Shown here: in pieces, positions 47,468-57,990 of the stretch
How the letters are laid out: the number at the start of each line of letters is the position of its first letter
Position numbering within the stretch: the first letter of the stretch is position 1
Assembly: GCA_963751665.1 (NCBI GenBank)
Contig: CAVVVF010000001.1
Coordinates: 434,001 to 498,000, forward strand
Reading direction: 5' to 3'
Source: AC-69 sp963751665
Lineage (GTDB): Bacteria > Actinomycetota > UBA4738 > HRBIN12
DNA length: 64,000 nt
Position numbers and translations under genes: made by a program
Notes under the pieces: model-generated
The model's database searches: none
Seen by the model: only the letters and a program-made list of their open reading frames with translations
Told to the model about the DNA's origin: nothing

Positions 47468-48243
47468 CTAGGCCGTCCCGATGGCCGCCCGGAACTCGGC
47501 GGCCATGCGCCAGCGCCCCGTCCGGGTCCCCGTCCACCAGCCGGCGCACCAGAGCGCTTCCCACGATGACCCCATCGGCGAACGTACAGGCCTCGGCGGC
47601 TTGCGCGGGGGTGCCGATCCCCACCCCCACCAGCAGCGGGAGGTCGGTGAGCGGGCGGAGCGCCCGCACGACCTCCTCCGCCGTCCCCGCCAGGCGCTCG
47701 CGCTCGCCGGTCACGCCGTAGGTGGCCACGCAGTACACGAACCCCCGGCCGACGCGGCGATCGACGCCAGGCGCTCCGGCGGTGGAACCCGGGGCCGCCA
47801 GGAACACCGGGGCCACCGATGCCTTGGAGCACGCGCCGATCCAGTCCTCGGCCTCGTCCACTGGGAGGTCGGGCACGATGACGCCCGACACGCCGGCCTC
47901 GGGCCGCCTCCGCGAGGAAGTCGGCGGGGCCGTGGCGAAGGACGGGGTTGAAGTAGGTCATCACGGCCACGGGGACGGACAGTCCGGCTTCCTTCACCGT
48001 GGCCAGGACGTCGGCCGGCCGGGTCCCCGCCTCCAGGGCCAGCCGCGATGCCTCCTGGATGACGCCGCCGTCCATGACCGGGTCGGAGAAGGGGATGCCG
48101 ACCTCGACGGCATCGGCCCCGGCCTCCTCCAGCCCTCGAAGGAGGTCGGCGTCCACGCCCGGCAGGCCCCCGGTGACGTAGGGGACGAAGGCCCGGCCCC
48201 CGCCGTCTCGCCTGGCTCGGAGCGCGGCCTCCAGGTCAGGCAC
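47468..48243 (-). CDS. trpA: Tryptophan synthase alpha chain, frameshifted
   Basis: Cleaves indole-3-glycerol phosphate to indole. The start is probably GTG 48243 (MPDLEAALRARRDGGGRAF), giving about 258 residues. The catalytic Glu is in DAVEVGIPFSDP and the catalytic Asp in FSDPVMDGG; further segments are PVAVMTYFNPVL, VIVPDLPVDEAEDW and GFVYCVATYGVTG. The phosphate site is GVGIGTPAQAAE. Frame changes lie near 47905, a compensating pair near 47782/47753, and near 47511, after which the protein ends MAAEFRAAIGTA at a TAG (47468-47470). Confidence 0.9.
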
Positions 48244-48265
48244 GCCGGGACCGTCTGCCGGGACT

Positions 48266-49452
<1,187 letters not shown>

Positions 49453-49456
<4 letters not shown>

Positions 49457-50226
49457 GCCATGCCTCGCAGCTCGCGGAGCTTGGCGCCGGGGTCCTCCGC
49501 CCGCATGAGCGCCTCGCCGACCAGGACGGCATTTGCGCCCGCCTCAATGGCGCGCTCGACCTGCCCGCGCGTCGAGATCCCGCTCTCGAAGACCGCGATC
49601 CGGTCGTCCGGCACGGACCGAAGGAGCATGATTGCGCGGTCCTCGTCCACGTCGAGGGTTTCGAGGTCCCGCGCGTTCACCCCCACCACCTTGGCGTCGG
49701 CCCCGAGGGCCCTGTCGAGATCCTCGGGCGAGTGGGTCTCGACGAGCACGCCGAGCTCGAGGTCCTCCGCCGCGTTCAGCATGGCCTTCAGCTCCGTCTC
49801 GCCGAGCGCGGCCGCGATGAGGAGCACGGCGTCCGCACCGGCCACCCGAGCCTCGATGAGCTGGGCCGGGTGCACCAGGAAGTCCTTGCGAAGGACCGGG
49901 ACGGTCGTCGCGTGGTGAACGGCGCGAAGGTCGGCCAGCGACCCGTCGAAGTGCACGGGCTCGGTGAGCACCGAGACGGCGGCCGCGCCCCCTTCCTCGT
50001 ACGCGCGGGCTCGCGCCGCCGGATCCGCGTCGGCGATCCGCCCGGCCGACGGCGACGACCGCTTCACCTCCGCGATCACGGCGGGAGCCTTCGCCGACCA
50101 CAGGCGCGCGGCGAACCCGCGGGGAGGCGGCATCCGGATGGCCAGCGCCATCAGCCCGGCCTCGTCGATGGGCTGCCGCTCCAGCCTGCGGCGAACGCCG
50201 TCGACCGTGTCGGTGAGGAAGCCCAT
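49453..50226 (-). CDS. trpC: Indole-3-glycerol-phosphate synthase
   Basis: Ring-closing step of tryptophan synthesis, TIM barrel, 257 residues from ATG 50226 (MGFLTDTVDGVRRRLE). A GTG at 50256 overlapping the hisA stop would add ten residues and is a real alternative given the coupling style here. Catalytic residues are seen in VIAEVKRSSPSAG (Glu and Lys), VLRKDFLVHPAQL (Lys), VLVETHSPEDL (Glu) and VGVNARDLETLDVD (Asn). The ending AVFESGISTRGQVE is the phosphate site. Intact; it is followed by trpB and trpA. Confidence 0.96.
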
Positions 50227-50252
50227 GGTCGGGAGAGTGTAGCCGTGCACGC

Positions 50253-50963
50253 TCACGCCACGGCTGCGAGCGCCTCTCGGATGTCGAGCCCCTCGTACAG
50301 CGCACGGCCCAGGATCGCCCCCTCGGCCCCGATGGAGGCGACCCGCCGGAGGTCCTGCGGGCCGCGGATCCCCCCCGAGGCGACGACCGGCCGGCCCGTC
50401 GCCTCGATGAGGGCCCGGATCGCCTCGAGGTCGGGTCCCTCCATGCCGCCCACCCTGCCCACGCTCGTGTGCACGTATCGGGCGACGTCCAGGCCGGCCA
50501 GCCATGCCAGCGTGTCGAGGAGTGGAAGCGCGACCTCCGGGCTGGCGCGAGGCCGGATCGTGTCGCCATCGGCCTCGATCCCCACAGCGAGCGCGTCACG
50601 GTGACGAGGCAGCAGCGCCTCCACCGCGGCCCGGTCGGCCAGCGCGGAGGAACCGAGCACCACCCGAGCGGCGCCCGACGACAGGGCCAGCTCGACCTCC
50701 GTGGTTCGGGCGATCCCCCCGCTCGCCTGGACGGGCACACCGAGGGCCACGATCCCCGCCACGACCTCCAGGTTGCGGAACTCGCCGCCCACGGCCAGAT
50801 CCATGTCCACGACGTGGATCCACCGGGCGCCCGCGTCCACGAAGGACCGTGCCGCGGCCATGGGGTCGCCTCCGAACGCGCCCACAGGGACGACCCCTCC
50901 TCCGGACAGGCGAGCCAGGCGACCACCGAACACGTCGACGGCCGGGATGACCTCGAACCCCAC
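50253..50963 (-). CDS. hisA: HisA/PriA-family barrel protein with altered catalytic residues
   Basis: By position and sequence this is the HisA (phosphoribosylformimino-AICAR-phosphate isomerase) or bifunctional PriA homologue, 236 residues. Asp10 in VIPAVDVFGG is the usual general base, and phosphate-site motifs VQASGGIART, VVASGGIRGPQDL and GAILGRALYEG are intact. However, the strand-5 Asp is replaced by Glu130 (AVGIEADGD), and the usual KDGT segment reads GRVGGMEGPD with Val171 where Asp is expected. Thr166 is kept. The enzyme may be impaired, or may act on something else. It is coupled to trpC, as expected of PriA neighbours. Confidence 0.8.
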   Translation of the reverse strand: MGFEVIPAVDVFGGRLARLSGGGVVPVGAFGGDPMAAARSFVDAGARWIHVVDMDLAVGGEFRNLEVVAGIVALGVPVQASGGIARTTEVELALSSGAARVVLGSSALADRAAVEALLPRHRDALAVGIEADGDTIRPRASPEVALPLLDTLAWLAGLDVARYVHTSVGRVGGMEGPDLEAIRALIEATGRPVVASGGIRGPQDLRRVASIGAEGAILGRALYEGLDIREALAAVA

Positions 50964-50969
50964 GGCCGG

Positions 50970-53900
50970 TCAGCCTACCGGGGCGACCTCCGGGCGCTCG
51001 GCCCTCCGAGACGGGACGTCCTCCAGCCGGGCGGCCTTCGGGCCCAGGAGCAGCCGCAGCTCCGAGAGCAATCCCGCGGCGGGGTCCACCCGCACGCTCC
51101 CCACCTCGATCGGTGTCGCGCCCTGGGACGAGATGAACCTGACGCGAACCGGCGTGGATCCCGGATGTGCGCCGAACAGATCCTTCAGCTTGGCGATGAG
51201 GGCATTGGTGCAGCTGGCGGCGGCGAGGTCCACGATCACCACTCCCGGGACGGGGCGGGCCGGCTTGCCGGCGCCGAGGTCGAGCTCCCGGATCTCCACC
51301 GCCCGGAGCTGCAGCTCCCTGCCCCGGAGGTCCACGCGGCCCTTCACCAGCACGATGGCGTCGGTCTCCACCAGGTGCGGCACCTGCTCGAAGACGCCCG
51401 GGAAGGCCACCACCGACACGCCGCCCGCCAGGTCCTCCAGCCGGAACAGCGCGTACGGCTCCCCCTTCCGGGTGTACCGACGAGCCACGGTGGAAACGAT
51501 CCCACCCACGGTGACCAGATCGCCGTCGCCCAGGTTCACCACCTCGGCGACCTCCATGTCGGTCTGGGCCGCCAACCGGTCCTTCACGGAGAGGAGGGGG
51601 TGGTCGGTGACGAACTGTCCGAGCATCTCCTTCTCCAGGCGAAGGAGCGTGCGCTTGTCGAACTCCTCGCCGGAAAGGACGGACTCGTCGATCTCGTGGG
51701 CCGCCTGCTCCCCACCGCCGAACAACGAGAACTGCCCCGCGGCCTCGGCCTTGCGCTCGGCCGCGATGGGCCCGGACACCTTCTCATGGCCCTCCAGCAG
51801 GGCCTTGCGGGCGTAACCCAGGGAGTCGAACGCGCCCGCCAGGGCCAGGCTCTCCAGGACCTTCTTGGTCAGGACCCCGGGATCGACCTTGCGGCAGAAG
51901 TCGGCGAAGGACGCGAACCCACCCTTGGCCAGCCGGGCCTCGATGATCTGGCCCACCGCCCCCGAGCCGACGTTGCGAACGGCGGAGAGCCCGTAGCGGA
52001 CCCTCGGCTCACCGCCGGGGACCGGGGCGAAGTCCAGCACCGACTCGTTCACGTCGGGAGGGAGCACCTCCAGGCCCATCAGCCGGCACGCGTTCAGGTA
52101 GAAGGGCTTCTTGTCCTTGTCGTCCTTCACGCTGGTCAGGATGGCCGACATGTACTCCACCGGATGGTGGGCCTTCAGGTAGGCGGTCTGGTAGGCCACG
52201 TACGCGTACGCGCACGCGTGTGAGGCGTTGAACCCGTAGTCGGCGAACGGGACGATCAGGTCGAAGATGTCCTCGGCGATCCTTCGCTGGTATCCCCGCT
52301 CCACGCACTGCCCGACGAAGGTCTCGCGGTGCGGGACCAGCAGTTCCCGGATCTTCTTCCCCATGGCCTTGCGCAGGCCGTCGGCCTCGCCCATCGAGTA
52401 GCCGGCCATGCGGTTGGCGATCTGCATGACCTGCTCCTGGTACACGATGATCCCGTAGGTGTTCCGCAGGACCTCCTCGAGATCCGGGTGGGGGTACGTC
52501 ACGGGCTTTCGGCCGTGCTTGCGCTCCGCGTACTCGGCGTGCTGGCCCATCGACAGCAGGCCGGGCCGGTACAGGGCGACCAGCGCCATCAGGTCCTCGA
52601 ACCGGTCCGGCTGCAGCAGGTGGATCAGCTGGCGCATGCCCGGGCTCTCCAGCTGGAAGACGCCCGTGGTGTCGCCTCGTCGGAGCATCGCGTACGCGGC
52701 CTGGTCATCGAGCGGCACGTGGTCGATATCGAGCTCGACCCCCGTCCGCCGCAGCAGGGCCAGCGTGTCCTCGATGACCGAGAGGGTCCGAAGCCCCAGG
52801 AAGTCCATCTTCAATAGGCCGAGCTTCTCCACTCCGTGCATGTCGAACTGGGTGACGATGCGCCGCGTGTCGTCGCGCGAGTCCTTCGACAACTTGAGCG
52901 GCAGGTAGTTCACGAGCGGAGCGTCCCCGATCACCACCCCGGCCGCGTGAACCGAGTCCTCGCGGCGCAGGCCCTCGAGGGCCTTGGCCGTGTCGACGAT
53001 CTCCCTGGCCTCGGGCTCCTTCTCGTAGGCCTCCTTGAGCTCCGGCGAGTGCTCGAGGGCGACGTCGATGGGGTGCTCGCGGCCAAGGACCGCCGGCGGG
53101 TACATCTTGCACAGCCGGTCGCCGACCGACGCCGGGAAGCCCAGGACCCGGGCCGCGTCTCGGATGCCCTGCTTCCCCTTGATGGTCTGGAACGTGATGA
53201 TCTGGGCCACGTGGTCGGAGCCGTACTTCTGGGCCACGTACCGGATCACCTCGTCCCGCCGGCGCTCGTCGAAGTCCATGTCGATGTCGGGGAGCTGCTT
53301 GCGCTCGGGGTTCAGGAACCGCTCGAAGATCAGCCCGTACCGGAGGGGGTCAAGGTCGGTGATACGGAGCGCGTACGAGACGACGGAGCCCGCCGCCGAG
53401 CCCCTGCCCGGCCCCACGCGGATCCCGCTCTCGCGGGCGAACCGGATCAGGTCCCACACGATCAGGAAGTACCCGGCGAACCCCATCCGGGTGATGACGT
53501 CGAGCTCGTGGTCGATGCGATCCGCGACGTCCGGCCCGAACTCGCCGTAGCGATGCCTCGCACCCTCGTCCACCAGCCGCCGGAGGAACGCGTCGCGGTC
53601 CATGCCCGCAGGGGGGTCGAAGCTCGGGAGGTGGAGTTCGCCGTAGGAGAGCTCCAGCTCGCACATCTCGGCGATGCGCAGGGTGTTGTCGCAGGCCTCG
53701 GGGAGGTCGCGGAACACCTCGCGCATCTCCTCGGCCGACTTCATGTAGAACTGATCGGACTCGAATCGCAGCCGGTTCGTGTCGGTCTGCACCTTCTGTT
53801 GCTGGATGCACAGCAGGACGTCGTGGGGCTTCGCATCCTCCCGCACCGTGTAATGCAGGTCGTTGGTGGGCACGAGGGGGATCCCCGTGGTTCGGGACAG

Positions 53901-54486
53901 CTCCAGGAGCTTCGGCAGCACCGTCCGCTGCTCGGCGAGGCCATGGTCCTGGACCTCGATGAAGAAGTTCCCCTCCCCGAACAGGTCACGGTAGGACGCG
54001 GCAACCGCGGCGGCCTTCCCGTCCTGGCCGGCCAGCAGGAGCTGGGCGACCTCCGAGGCCAGGCACCCCGACAGCCCGATGAGGCCGGCGGCCCGCTCGG
54101 CCAGCAGCTCCTTGTCGATCCGGGGCCGGTGGTAGAAGCCCTCCAGGTGCGCGTCGGTGACCAGGCGCAGGAGGTTGCGGTAGCCGGCCTCGTCGCGCGC
54201 CAGGATGGTGAGGTGCCGGTACTTCTCCTCGCTCTCGCCTGGGGTGCGATCGAACCGCGAGCCCGGCGCGACGTAGGCCTCCACGCCCACGATGGGCTTG
54301 ATCCCGGCCGCTCGTCCGGCTTCGTAGAAGTCCAGGGCCCCGAACATCGAACCGTGGTCGGTGACCGCCAGGGCCGGCATCTGGAACTCGACGGGCCCGC
54401 TCGAACAGCGCGCCGATCCTCGAGGCCCCGTCCAGGAGCGAGTACTCCGTGTGGGTGTGCAGGTGGACGAAGCTACGAGCCGCCAT
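50970..54486 (-). CDS. dnaE: DNA polymerase III alpha subunit, one frameshift
   Basis: Replicative polymerase, about 1172 residues. ATG 54486 gives MAARSFVHLHTHTEYSLLDG, with the PHP-domain His pair HTHTEYS. The frame changes near 54400, where one extra C separates IGALFERA from VEFQMPALAVTDHGSMFGAL. The palm catalytic acids are in LPDIDMDFDERRRDEVI, and the third region includes GFNASHACAYAYVAYQTAYL. The tau/clamp-binding C-terminal half contains an OB domain (DGDLVTVGGIVSTVARRYT). It ends seven bases before hisA. Divergent from the RecB-like gene. Confidence 0.95.
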
Positions 54487-54558
54487 GCTCCCCTCGCCAC
54501 CTCGTCGACGGATCGGCCGGGCGCCGTGTGGACAACGTGTGCATACGGTGTTCAGAAC

Positions 54559-54572
54559 TTACAGACTTGTAA
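54559..54572. promoter_or_regulatory. Small palindrome in the dnaE/nuclease divergent promoter region
   Basis: TTACA-GACT-TGTAA, arms of five bases, overlapping the -35 box of the plus-strand promoter. An adjacent GTTCAGAAC (54550-54558) is also palindromic. It does not match the LexA box GAAC-N4-GTTC. Confidence 0.35.
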
Positions 54573-54596
54573 TTCGCCGCTCGCCAACTCTATACT
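54567..54596 (+). promoter_or_regulatory. Candidate promoter of the RecB-like nuclease gene
   Basis: TTGTAA (54567-54572), an 18-base spacer and TATACT (54591-54596). Transcription would start near 54603, about 20 bases before the chosen GTG. Confidence 0.55.
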
Positions 54597-54622
54597 CCCG
54601 GGACCCGCTGTCAAACGTCGAG

Positions 54623-55759
54623 GTGGTCGGCCTGAGGCTCTCGTACAGCAGCATCTCGACCTACGAGACCTGTCCCGCCAAGTTCAAATTCCAGTACGAG
54701 GACAAGGTCCCCACGGCGACGTCGCCGGCCCTGTCCTTCGGTGACTCGCTCCACCAGGCCCTCCACCGGTTCCACAGCCGGCCGGTCCCCGTGGCCCCCT
54801 CGCTCCCCGAGCTCCACGAGATGCTCGAGACGGTCTGGGTCCGCGACGGCTTCACCACGGAGTCCGAGGAGCAGACGTACCTCGAGCACGGACGGCAGGT
54901 GCTGTCGCAGTACCACCGGGAGAACGCCGAGCGCTACCGGATCCCCGCGGCCCTGGAGTTCCGGTTCCGGATCGACGTCGAGGGCGTCCAGATCGCCGGG
55001 ACCATCGACCGGATGGACCGCATCCCCGGGAGCGGGTACGAGATCATCGACTACAAGACCAACCGCCGGCTCCCGCCCCAGGCAGTCATCGACCGCGACC
55101 TGCAGCTCTCGATGTACCACCTGGCGGCGAAGGAGGTCTGGGGCATCGAGCCCGAGCGGCTGACCCTGTACTACCTGTTGCCGGGCCAGCGGATGACGAC
55201 CACCCGATCCGCCGCGGACGTCGACGACCTCCGGCGGCGGATCGCCACCGTCGCGGAACGGATCGCCGCCGGGAAGTTCGAGCCTCGTCAGAACCCCCTG
55301 TGCGACTGGTGCGACTACCAGCGCCTGTGCCCGCTGTTCCGTCACCAGTACGAGAAGCGGGAGGGCGACCCCGCGCCGCGGATGAGCGAGATCGTGGACG
55401 AGTGGATCTCGCTCAAGCGCCAGGGCCGCCAGGTGTATCGGCGCATCGACGAGCTGGCCGGGCTGATCAACGCGTTCTGCGACGAGCATGGCTACGGACG
55501 GCTGTTCGGCTCGGACGGTGCGGCGGTCGACCGCCGGCCGCAACACGTGACGGTCCCCGACGAGGCCAAGCTCCGGGCCATCCTGGAACCGCTGGGGTTG
55601 TGGGAGAGGGTCCTGGCGGTCGATCCCAAGAAGCTCTCCGACCTCATCGAGTCGCGATCGCTCCCCCCCGATGTGGAGGACGCCATCCTGGCTTCCCGGG
55701 AGGAGGTGCGAACACAGCACGCCTTGTACCTGAAGGAACCGGCCCGGGCCGGGCGATGA
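54623..55759 (+). CDS. RecB-family PD-(D/E)XK nuclease with iron-sulfur cysteines
   Basis: Stand-alone nuclease of 378 residues. The start is probably GTG 54623 (MVGLRLSYSSISTYETCPAK); an earlier open frame lacks homology. The nuclease core reads AGTIDRMD and YEIIDYKTNRRLP, with the Asp, the Asp/Glu and the Lys of the PD-(D/E)XK motif, followed by a QLSMYHLAAKE helix. Four cysteines (17, 227, 230 and 236, in ETCPAKF and LCDWCDYQRLCPLF) form the Cas4/AddB-type iron-sulfur cluster. About 130 residues beyond the cluster form a further helical domain. Intact; likely in DNA repair or end processing beside dnaE. The substrate is unproved. Confidence 0.88.
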   Translation: MVGLRLSYSSISTYETCPAKFKFQYEDKVPTATSPALSFGDSLHQALHRFHSRPVPVAPSLPELHEMLETVWVRDGFTTESEEQTYLEHGRQVLSQYHRENAERYRIPAALEFRFRIDVEGVQIAGTIDRMDRIPGSGYEIIDYKTNRRLPPQAVIDRDLQLSMYHLAAKEVWGIEPERLTLYYLLPGQRMTTTRSAADVDDLRRRIATVAERIAAGKFEPRQNPLCDWCDYQRLCPLFRHQYEKREGDPAPRMSEIVDEWISLKRQGRQVYRRIDELAGLINAFCDEHGYGRLFGSDGAAVDRRPQHVTVPDEAKLRAILEPLGLWERVLAVDPKKLSDLIESRSLPPDVEDAILASREEVRTQHALYLKEPARAGR

Positions 55760-55771
55760 CCTGGCGGCGGG

Positions 55772-56666
55772 TCAGCCCTCTCCCGCGACCCGCCGGAGGG
55801 CAAGTGAGAGGTCGGGCGGCCAGCGGGTCCTCCACCTCGATCCGCTCGCCGGTGAGCGGGTGGTCGAACGCCAGCCTCCACGAGTGGAGGAACGGCCGGG
55901 TCAGCCCGAGGCGCTTCGCATCGTCTCCCCCGCCGCCGTACGTCCGGTCGCCGAGGATCGGATGGCCCACCGCGGAAAGGTGCACCCGGATCTGATGGGT
56001 CCGCCCGGTCCGAGGCGCCGCCTCCAGGAGCGTGGCCCGGTCGAACCGCTGTCGGACCTCGAACAGCGTCTCGGCCTCCCTCCCCGTCACCGCCCGCACC
56101 CGGATCCGCGACCCCACCCGCCCGAGGGGCGCGTCGACGGCAAACCGGTCGTGCGCCACGACGCCGCGGACCAGGGCCAGGTACCGGCGGTCTACGGCGT
56201 GGCGCCGGAGCATGGCCGACAGCGCCTGATGGGCCTCATCGGTGGAGGCCACGATCATCAGGCCCGAGGTCCCGGCATCGAGCCGGTGCACGATGCCGGG
56301 ACGAAGGGGGCCGCCGGCCGAGGAGAGCGGGACCCCCATCCCGATCAGGCGGTTCACCAACGTCCCGGTGAGTCGCCCCGCCGTGGGATGGGTGGGCAGG
56401 CCGGCCGGCTTGCTCACCACCAGGAGCGAGGGGTCGCGGTACCGGATCTCGACGGGCGGGCCCTCGGGCGGCACCTCGCCCATTCCTGCCAGGTCCACCG
56501 AGACTCGCTCGCCACCCGCCAGCCGATGCGACTTCGGCCGGAGGTCCCCGTCCACGCGAACCCGCCCGCCCGCGATGGCCCGCTGGGCGTCGGCTCGGGT
56601 CAGCGAGAGGCGGTCGGCGACGACGGCGTCCAGCCGGCCCGGCGTCGCCTCGAACTCCTCGGCCAC
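55772..56666 (-). CDS. RluA/RluD-family pseudouridine synthase, one frameshift near the end
   Basis: Modifies uridines in 23S rRNA, by family. It starts at GTG 56666, one base after the lspA stop (MAEEFEATPGRLDAVVADRL), with an N-terminal S4 domain (LSLTRADAQRAIAGGRVRVD). The catalytic Asp is in GIVHRLDAGTSGLMI; further hallmarks are RTGRTHQIRVHLSAVGHPIL and GDRTYGGG. An extra C near 55823 shifts the frame. With the correction it ends ADLSLALRRVAGEG at TGA 55772-55774, about 297 residues. The lspA-rluD pairing is conserved in actinobacteria. Confidence 0.93.
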
Positions 56667-56667
56667 C

Positions 56668-57144
56668 TCACGCCTCCCGCTCCCGGCGGATACCACCCAC
56701 GGCGAGGAGGAGGGCTCCGATCACGATGGCCGAATCGGCCAGGTTGAACACGGGCCAGACGTGGAAGTCGATGAAGTCCACCACGCGGCCCGAGAGCAGG
56801 CCGTCGCCCCTGATCGCGCGATCGGTCAGGTTGCCCAAGGCCCCACCGAGGATCAGCCCCAGGGACACGGCGGTGAGGCCGTTTCGGAGACGGAACGAGG
56901 AGGCCACGATGGCCGCCGCCACCACGATGGTGGCGGCGGCGAACACCCAGGGCGCGCTCTGGCCCAGGCCGAAGGCCCCGCCGGAGTTGGTCGTGTAGTT
57001 GAGCTGGAGCACACCGGGGATGACCGCCACCGGCGGCCGGCCGGCCAGGGAGCGCTCGGCCCACAGCTTGGTCAGGCGATCGGCCAGGTAGGTCAGGCCC
57101 GCGGCGGCGTAGAGCCAGGCGGCCAGGCGCCGCGCCCCCGTCAC
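56668..57144 (-). CDS. lspA: Signal peptidase II (lipoprotein signal peptidase)
   Basis: Aspartic membrane protease that cleaves lipoprotein signal peptides, as on the many lipoproteins in this window. It has 158 residues with four helices and starts at GTG 57144. Family segments are NYTTNSGGAFG, GALGNLTDRA and RVVDFIDFHVWPVFNLADS, holding the catalytic pair Asp123 and Asp137. Intact. Coupled to the rluD-type gene downstream; the DksA/TraR-like gene lies ten bases upstream. Confidence 0.96.
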   Translation of the reverse strand: MTGARRLAAWLYAAAGLTYLADRLTKLWAERSLAGRPPVAVIPGVLQLNYTTNSGGAFGLGQSAPWVFAAATIVVAAAIVASSFRLRNGLTAVSLGLILGGALGNLTDRAIRGDGLLSGRVVDFIDFHVWPVFNLADSAIVIGALLLAVGGIRREREA

Positions 57145-57154
57145 GGCCGCCTCG

Positions 57155-57544
57155 CTACCTGGAGCGCGCTTGGGCCTGGGCGTCCTTGATGCAGAGGTCC
57201 GCGTACGGCAGCGCCTTCAGCCGGGCCTTCTCGATGGGCTTGCCGCACCGCGTGCAGATCCCGTAGGTGCCGTCGTCCATCCTGGCCAGGGCCCGGTCGA
57301 TCTTCCCGAGCAGGTCCCGCACGTTGTTCTCGATCGAGAGGTCGCGCTCGCGCTCGAAGGTGAACGTCCCGGCGTCGGCGTTCTCGTCGTCGAAGGAGAC
57401 CTCGCCCGACATCTCCGACTGGGTGCCGGCGAAGGTCGCCTCTTCGATGGTGGACAGCTGGACCTGCAGTTGCTCCTTCTCTTCCAGGAGTCGCTTGCGC
57501 AGTTCGTCCAGCTCTTTCTTGGTGAAAGCGGTCTTCACGGCCAT
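57155..57544 (-). CDS. DksA/TraR-family zinc-finger protein with an incomplete Cys set
   Basis: A 129-residue protein from ATG 57544 (MAVKTAFTKKELDELRKRLL). The N-terminal two thirds form a coiled coil that in DksA enters the RNA polymerase secondary channel; acidic residues occur near the expected tip (FDDENADAG). The zinc-finger region has Cys97, Cys100 and Cys118, but Asp121 where the fourth Cys is expected (LCIKDAQ). The segment GICTRCGKPIEKARLKALPY is otherwise typical. The traR-lspA-rluD order is common in actinobacteria. Confidence 0.9.
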   Translation of the reverse strand: MAVKTAFTKKELDELRKRLLEEKEQLQVQLSTIEEATFAGTQSEMSGEVSFDDENADAGTFTFERERDLSIENNVRDLLGKIDRALARMDDGTYGICTRCGKPIEKARLKALPYADLCIKDAQAQARSR

Positions 57545-57661
57545 GGGACAGGGACCGTAGCACCGCCCGTTGCCACCGACAAACACCGACCCGTCGTTGT
57601 GTGGGAGGGCATCGGTCCGGGCCAGCAAGCACCAAACGGGACGGTCAGGTACCCGGTCGCC
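57545..57661. other. Divergent spacer between DksA/TraR-like gene and ileS promoter
   Basis: About 117 bases with no gene and no clear structure. It should carry the promoter for the dksA-lspA-rluD group on the minus strand, but no convincing boxes are seen. Confidence 0.5.
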
Positions 57662-57690
57662 GTGACCGGGACCGCTCCGGCATGTAGCAT
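57662..57690 (+). promoter_or_regulatory. Candidate ileS promoter
   Basis: GTGACC (57662-57667), a 17-base spacer and TAGCAT (57685-57690). The predicted start, near 57697, is just ahead of the T-box leader. Confidence 0.5.
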
Positions 57691-57699
57691 GGCCCGCGA

Positions 57700-57973
57700 C
57701 AGGCGTTGACGGGAACGAGTAGGAGGAGCCGCCGAGGCAGGAGCGAGCCGGGGACGGTGCAAGCCCGGCGCTCGGTCCCTTCGAACATCCTCCCCGAGCC
57801 GCCGCCCGAACCGGGCGCCTCGCGCCCGCAGTAGATGCGGCCGGGTCCGCCCGTGACAGCGGAGGGCCGTGTCCGCGGCCCGGAGCGGCTGGGGCCGCGA
57901 GGTCCCAGCAACGCGGGGTGGTACCGCGGGGCATTTCGCCTCGTCCCTGCAGGGGGACGGGGCGTTTCGTTTG
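57700..57973 (+). promoter_or_regulatory. T-box riboswitch of ileS with intrinsic terminator
   Basis: Leader RNA that senses uncharged tRNA-Ile. The T-box sequence is unmistakable: AACGCGGGGTGGTACCGCGG at 57910-57929, with the GGTGG bulge that pairs with the tRNA acceptor end. In Stem I the specifier codon ATC (57787-57789, in GAACATCC) matches isoleucine. The terminator is an 11-pair stem (57937-57947 with 57954-57964) followed by TTTCGTTT. Transcriptional attenuation is therefore likely: charged tRNA gives termination, uncharged tRNA permits ileS expression. Confidence 0.93.
57937..57972 (+). terminator. Intrinsic terminator of the ileS T-box
   Basis: Stem CGCCTCGTCCC / GGGACGGGGCG with a six-base loop and the tail TTTCGTTT. 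It competes with the T-box antiterminator just upstream. Confidence 0.85.
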
Positions 57974-57990
57974 TGAGGGAGGTTGGACGG

